From a virus, in the IMG/VR virus record IMGVR_UViG_3300042307_000376, positions 1 to 22,311 of that record: DNA of 22,311 bases; one strand, written 5' to 3'. How positions within the stretch are numbered: the first letter of the stretch is position 1; every line of letters starts with the position of its first letter. Both the position numbers and the translations under genes were made by a program. Shown here in pieces: positions 20,461 through 22,311 of the stretch. The notes under the pieces are model-generated. The model was given only the letters and a program-made list of their open reading frames with translations. It was not told where the DNA came from and did not search any database.

Positions 20461-21904
20461 CTACTTACCATCTTACTTACAAGGAACTTACAATCCGATT
20501 ATATGGAGTGTTACGAGTGACGAAATAGCACAACCAAATTTTTCCTATGTATTTGATGTTTACATAAATGGAACTTTTGAAATAAGATTAAAAGTAAAAC
20601 CTAATCCCGCTGGTGCTGGTATGGTTGACATTAGTCAGATTTGTCAGGCGTATTTAAAGAACGATAGAATCCCCGAAACAACTATTAACACAACTTCGCA
20701 AAGTCATATTTTCGCAGATAATACTAATTCAAGTTTACATCTATTTTTAAAAGTTGGTGAGGAGTACGGCGGTACAATATACGATGGTAGTGGAGCGGCT
20801 GGTGAGCCTGATTATGAATTATATGCTCAAACTTTAGGCAATCAACAAAACGTACCCGTTCACGTTTGGAATAGTAGTTTGGAGTTTAGACTTCAACAAG
20901 ATGGTATGTCAAACGGAATATCATTGAGTGGCGGTTATGGATTATTGCCATCGAGAAACTTTACATACGATTGGGGTAATGCAGTTAGTAATAATACTTT
21001 GGCATATCCGTTGAATTATGCGCCTTTGAAACAAAATGTTTATTACAATGATTTAAACGTTTTATCATTTATAAATTGGAGTCAATACACGTTCAATATA
21101 GATGAAACTTATATTGCATTTTGCCAAATTACTTACTACGATGCAAATGATAATTTAATTGATTTCTTTGTTGCTAGTGCCGATACAAGTTTTGGTTATG
21201 CTCAAAAAGATAATTGTTATGATATTATTACAACTCAATTAGATCCTGAATTTGATATTATTCACGTTCAATGTAGATTAGCTTCTTTGATTGAAATAAT
21301 TAATGTCTATACAAGTAATTCTTATGTAATGACACCTGGTCAATATATTGAAGTCCAAATGCTGAATCACGCAAGCGGTAATGGATGTTTAGCAGATGTA
21401 CCAGTTACGCAAGTTAGCAGATTTACAATGTTAGAAGATTGTGATACATTATATACTCGTGTTCGATTAAGTTGGTTAAATGATTTGGGCGGGCGTGATT
21501 ACATGAACTTTACTGCATTTTTTGAAAAACAGACATCGACTACAAATGATAATTACTATCAAGAAGCAATGAATTGGAGTGCGTTAAAACCAGTTACTGA
21601 AAACGTAACAAATCCAAACTTTAATCTACAAACGAAAGGCGGTGATGTTATCTATAACAAACAAGCCATGACATCGTGGACATTGAATACGGATTGGTTA
21701 ACACAAGATGAAGTTAACTTATTAGAAGGCTTACAAAAGAGCTCAAATGTAATTGCTTATTTCAATGATAATGCTTACAATGTGTTAGTGCCATATAGCG
21801 TAAGAATAGGTCAAACAAGTTACAAGACAAAGAATATAAAACAAGTTAAGTTAGTACAAGGTGAATTTGAAATATTCTTAAACCAAACGCAAAAGATTAA
21901 TTAA
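20444..21904 (+). CDS. Large beta-rich tail structural protein
   Basis: 486 residues, rich in Asn, Tyr, Thr and Ser, predicted nearly all beta, with no signal peptide, membrane segment or coiled coil. The N-terminus (LPSYLQGTYNPIIWSVTSDE) and segments such as FDVYINGTFEIRLKV resemble proteins in tail or baseplate regions of Bacteroidetes phages. It overlaps the chaperone -1 frame by 17 bases and the next gene by TAATG. A tape-measure protein would be expected here, but this protein lacks the long helical character, so the tape measure must lie elsewhere. Exact role unknown. Confidence 0.6.
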   Translation: MIIQTNYLPSYLQGTYNPIIWSVTSDEIAQPNFSYVFDVYINGTFEIRLKVKPNPAGAGMVDISQICQAYLKNDRIPETTINTTSQSHIFADNTNSSLHLFLKVGEEYGGTIYDGSGAAGEPDYELYAQTLGNQQNVPVHVWNSSLEFRLQQDGMSNGISLSGGYGLLPSRNFTYDWGNAVSNNTLAYPLNYAPLKQNVYYNDLNVLSFINWSQYTFNIDETYIAFCQITYYDANDNLIDFFVASADTSFGYAQKDNCYDIITTQLDPEFDIIHVQCRLASLIEIINVYTSNSYVMTPGQYIEVQMLNHASGNGCLADVPVTQVSRFTMLEDCDTLYTRVRLSWLNDLGGRDYMNFTAFFEKQTSTTNDNYYQEAMNWSALKPVTENVTNPNFNLQTKGGDVIYNKQAMTSWTLNTDWLTQDEVNLLEGLQKSSNVIAYFNDNAYNVLVPYSVRIGQTSYKTKNIKQVKLVQGEFEIFLNQTQKIN

Positions 21905-22311
21905 TGAAATTATATGTAAATAGTACAACGGGGTATATATTGCTTGACTTAATGGAAGACAATCCGATTAAGTTAACAATGGCAGTCGCTGACATAATGG
22001 ATCCGACCGCAAGCCCTTCGACATATTCACAAACATTTAGAGTTCCCAACACGGCTAATAATAATTTGTTTTTTAAGAGTGCGTTCAATATAAATGCGCA
22101 AACTTTTGATGCTACGAAAAAAATAGATGCGTATATTGAAGATAGCAACGTGACTATTTCAGTTGGTAATATCCGATTGACAAATATCTTCACAAATAAC
22201 AAAGATAAGAACGTTGAATATGAAGTGACTTTCTTTGGTGAAGTGTCGGACTTTGCTGCAAAGATAGGCGGTGGCTTCATGAATAGTTTAAGCCTATCTC
22301 AATACAATCAC
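21904..22311 (+). CDS. Tail or baseplate structural protein, 5' part
   Basis: Starts in a TAATG overlap and remains open to the window end: 136 residues seen, C-terminus missing. It begins MKLYVNSTTGYILLDLMEDN and continues with IKLTMAV, DIMDPTASPSTYSQTFRVPN and a beta-rich series; the (S/T)xTFxVP pattern is common in structural proteins of Bacteroidetes phages. A long antisense reading frame over this stretch is a shadow. Function inferred from neighbours. Confidence 0.65.
   Translation, partial: MKLYVNSTTGYILLDLMEDNPIKLTMAVADIMDPTASPSTYSQTFRVPNTANNNLFFKSAFNINAQTFDATKKIDAYIEDSNVTISVGNIRLTNIFTNNKDKNVEYEVTFFGEVSDFAAKIGGGFMNSLSLSQYNH

Noticed and set aside
1228-22005. Recurring GGATCC sites, some right at start codons (9401, 19295)
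   Set aside because: The Met-Asp-Pro start produces this hexamer by codon choice; the few sites are scattered with no spacing pattern.
21897-22280. A 127-residue reading frame on the minus strand
   Set aside because: It lies over the plus-strand structural gene that starts at 21904 and stays open to the window end; that gene fits the TAATG-coupled operon and has phage-protein character.
1-22311. CRISPR arrays, tRNA genes, insertion sequences, diversity-generating retroelements
   Set aside because: I saw no spaced repeat array, no tRNA-like cloverleaf, no transposase and no reverse transcriptase with template and variable repeats.

Overview
The window is 22.3 kb of a tailed (Caudovirales-type) double-stranded DNA phage or prophage, most likely of a Bacteroidetes host, Flavobacterium or a close relative. 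The evidence is an AT-rich genome, promoters of the Bacteroidetes TTTG-N(18-21)-TAnnTTTG type, almost no Shine-Dalgarno sequences (genes start after A/T-rich leaders, often ending AAATTATG), and a VirE_N/BT4734-type primase. All believable genes lie on the + strand, packed with ATGA or TAATG overlaps. No integrase, cI-like repressor, DNA polymerase, tRNA or host gene is visible, so lifestyle is undecided. Both window ends cut through structural genes.

Layout. (1) 1-3652, head module: 3' part of a probable major capsid gene and a second structural protein, each followed by a hairpin terminator, then an unknown protein, a small membrane protein, a portal protein and a probable head-tail connector. 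(2) 3683-5262, lysis: two small unknown proteins, a holin-like protein, another small protein, an M15 peptidase endolysin with its own promoter, and a strong terminator. (3) 5326-10257, early genes from two similar promoters: small unknown proteins, a Rad52-like annealing protein, a PD-(D/E)XK exonuclease, a stand-alone DnaA domain-IV-like protein, an HTH protein and a small SSB-like protein with a DDLPF tail. (4) 10258-10667, the only long gene-free stretch: a 23-bp inverted repeat with small repeats between its arms (candidate replication origin), then a promoter and a leader that can fold into a multi-hairpin pseudoknot carrying a six-codon upstream ORF. (5) 10668-13840: a zinc-ribbon/DUF3820-like protein, a primase-helicase and a VRR-NUC-like nuclease. 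(6) 13894-17250: sigma-like factor, metallophosphoesterase, two overlapping ORFs, an HExxH protein, a small Cys protein and a ParB-methyltransferase fusion. (7) 17260-22311, packaging and tail: small and large terminase, tail completion genes, a tail assembly chaperone with a -1 frameshift site, and two beta-rich structural proteins, the last cut by the window end.

Together the early genes look like a replication-recombination set (SSB, primase-helicase, annealing protein, exonuclease, DnaA-like DNA binder). The sigma-like factor may switch on late genes, while the methyltransferase sits directly before packaging. The most interesting points are the frameshifted chaperone, the origin-like inverted repeat, the structured leader with upstream ORF, and a gene cassette bounded by exact 16-bp repeats that are themselves the gene junctions.
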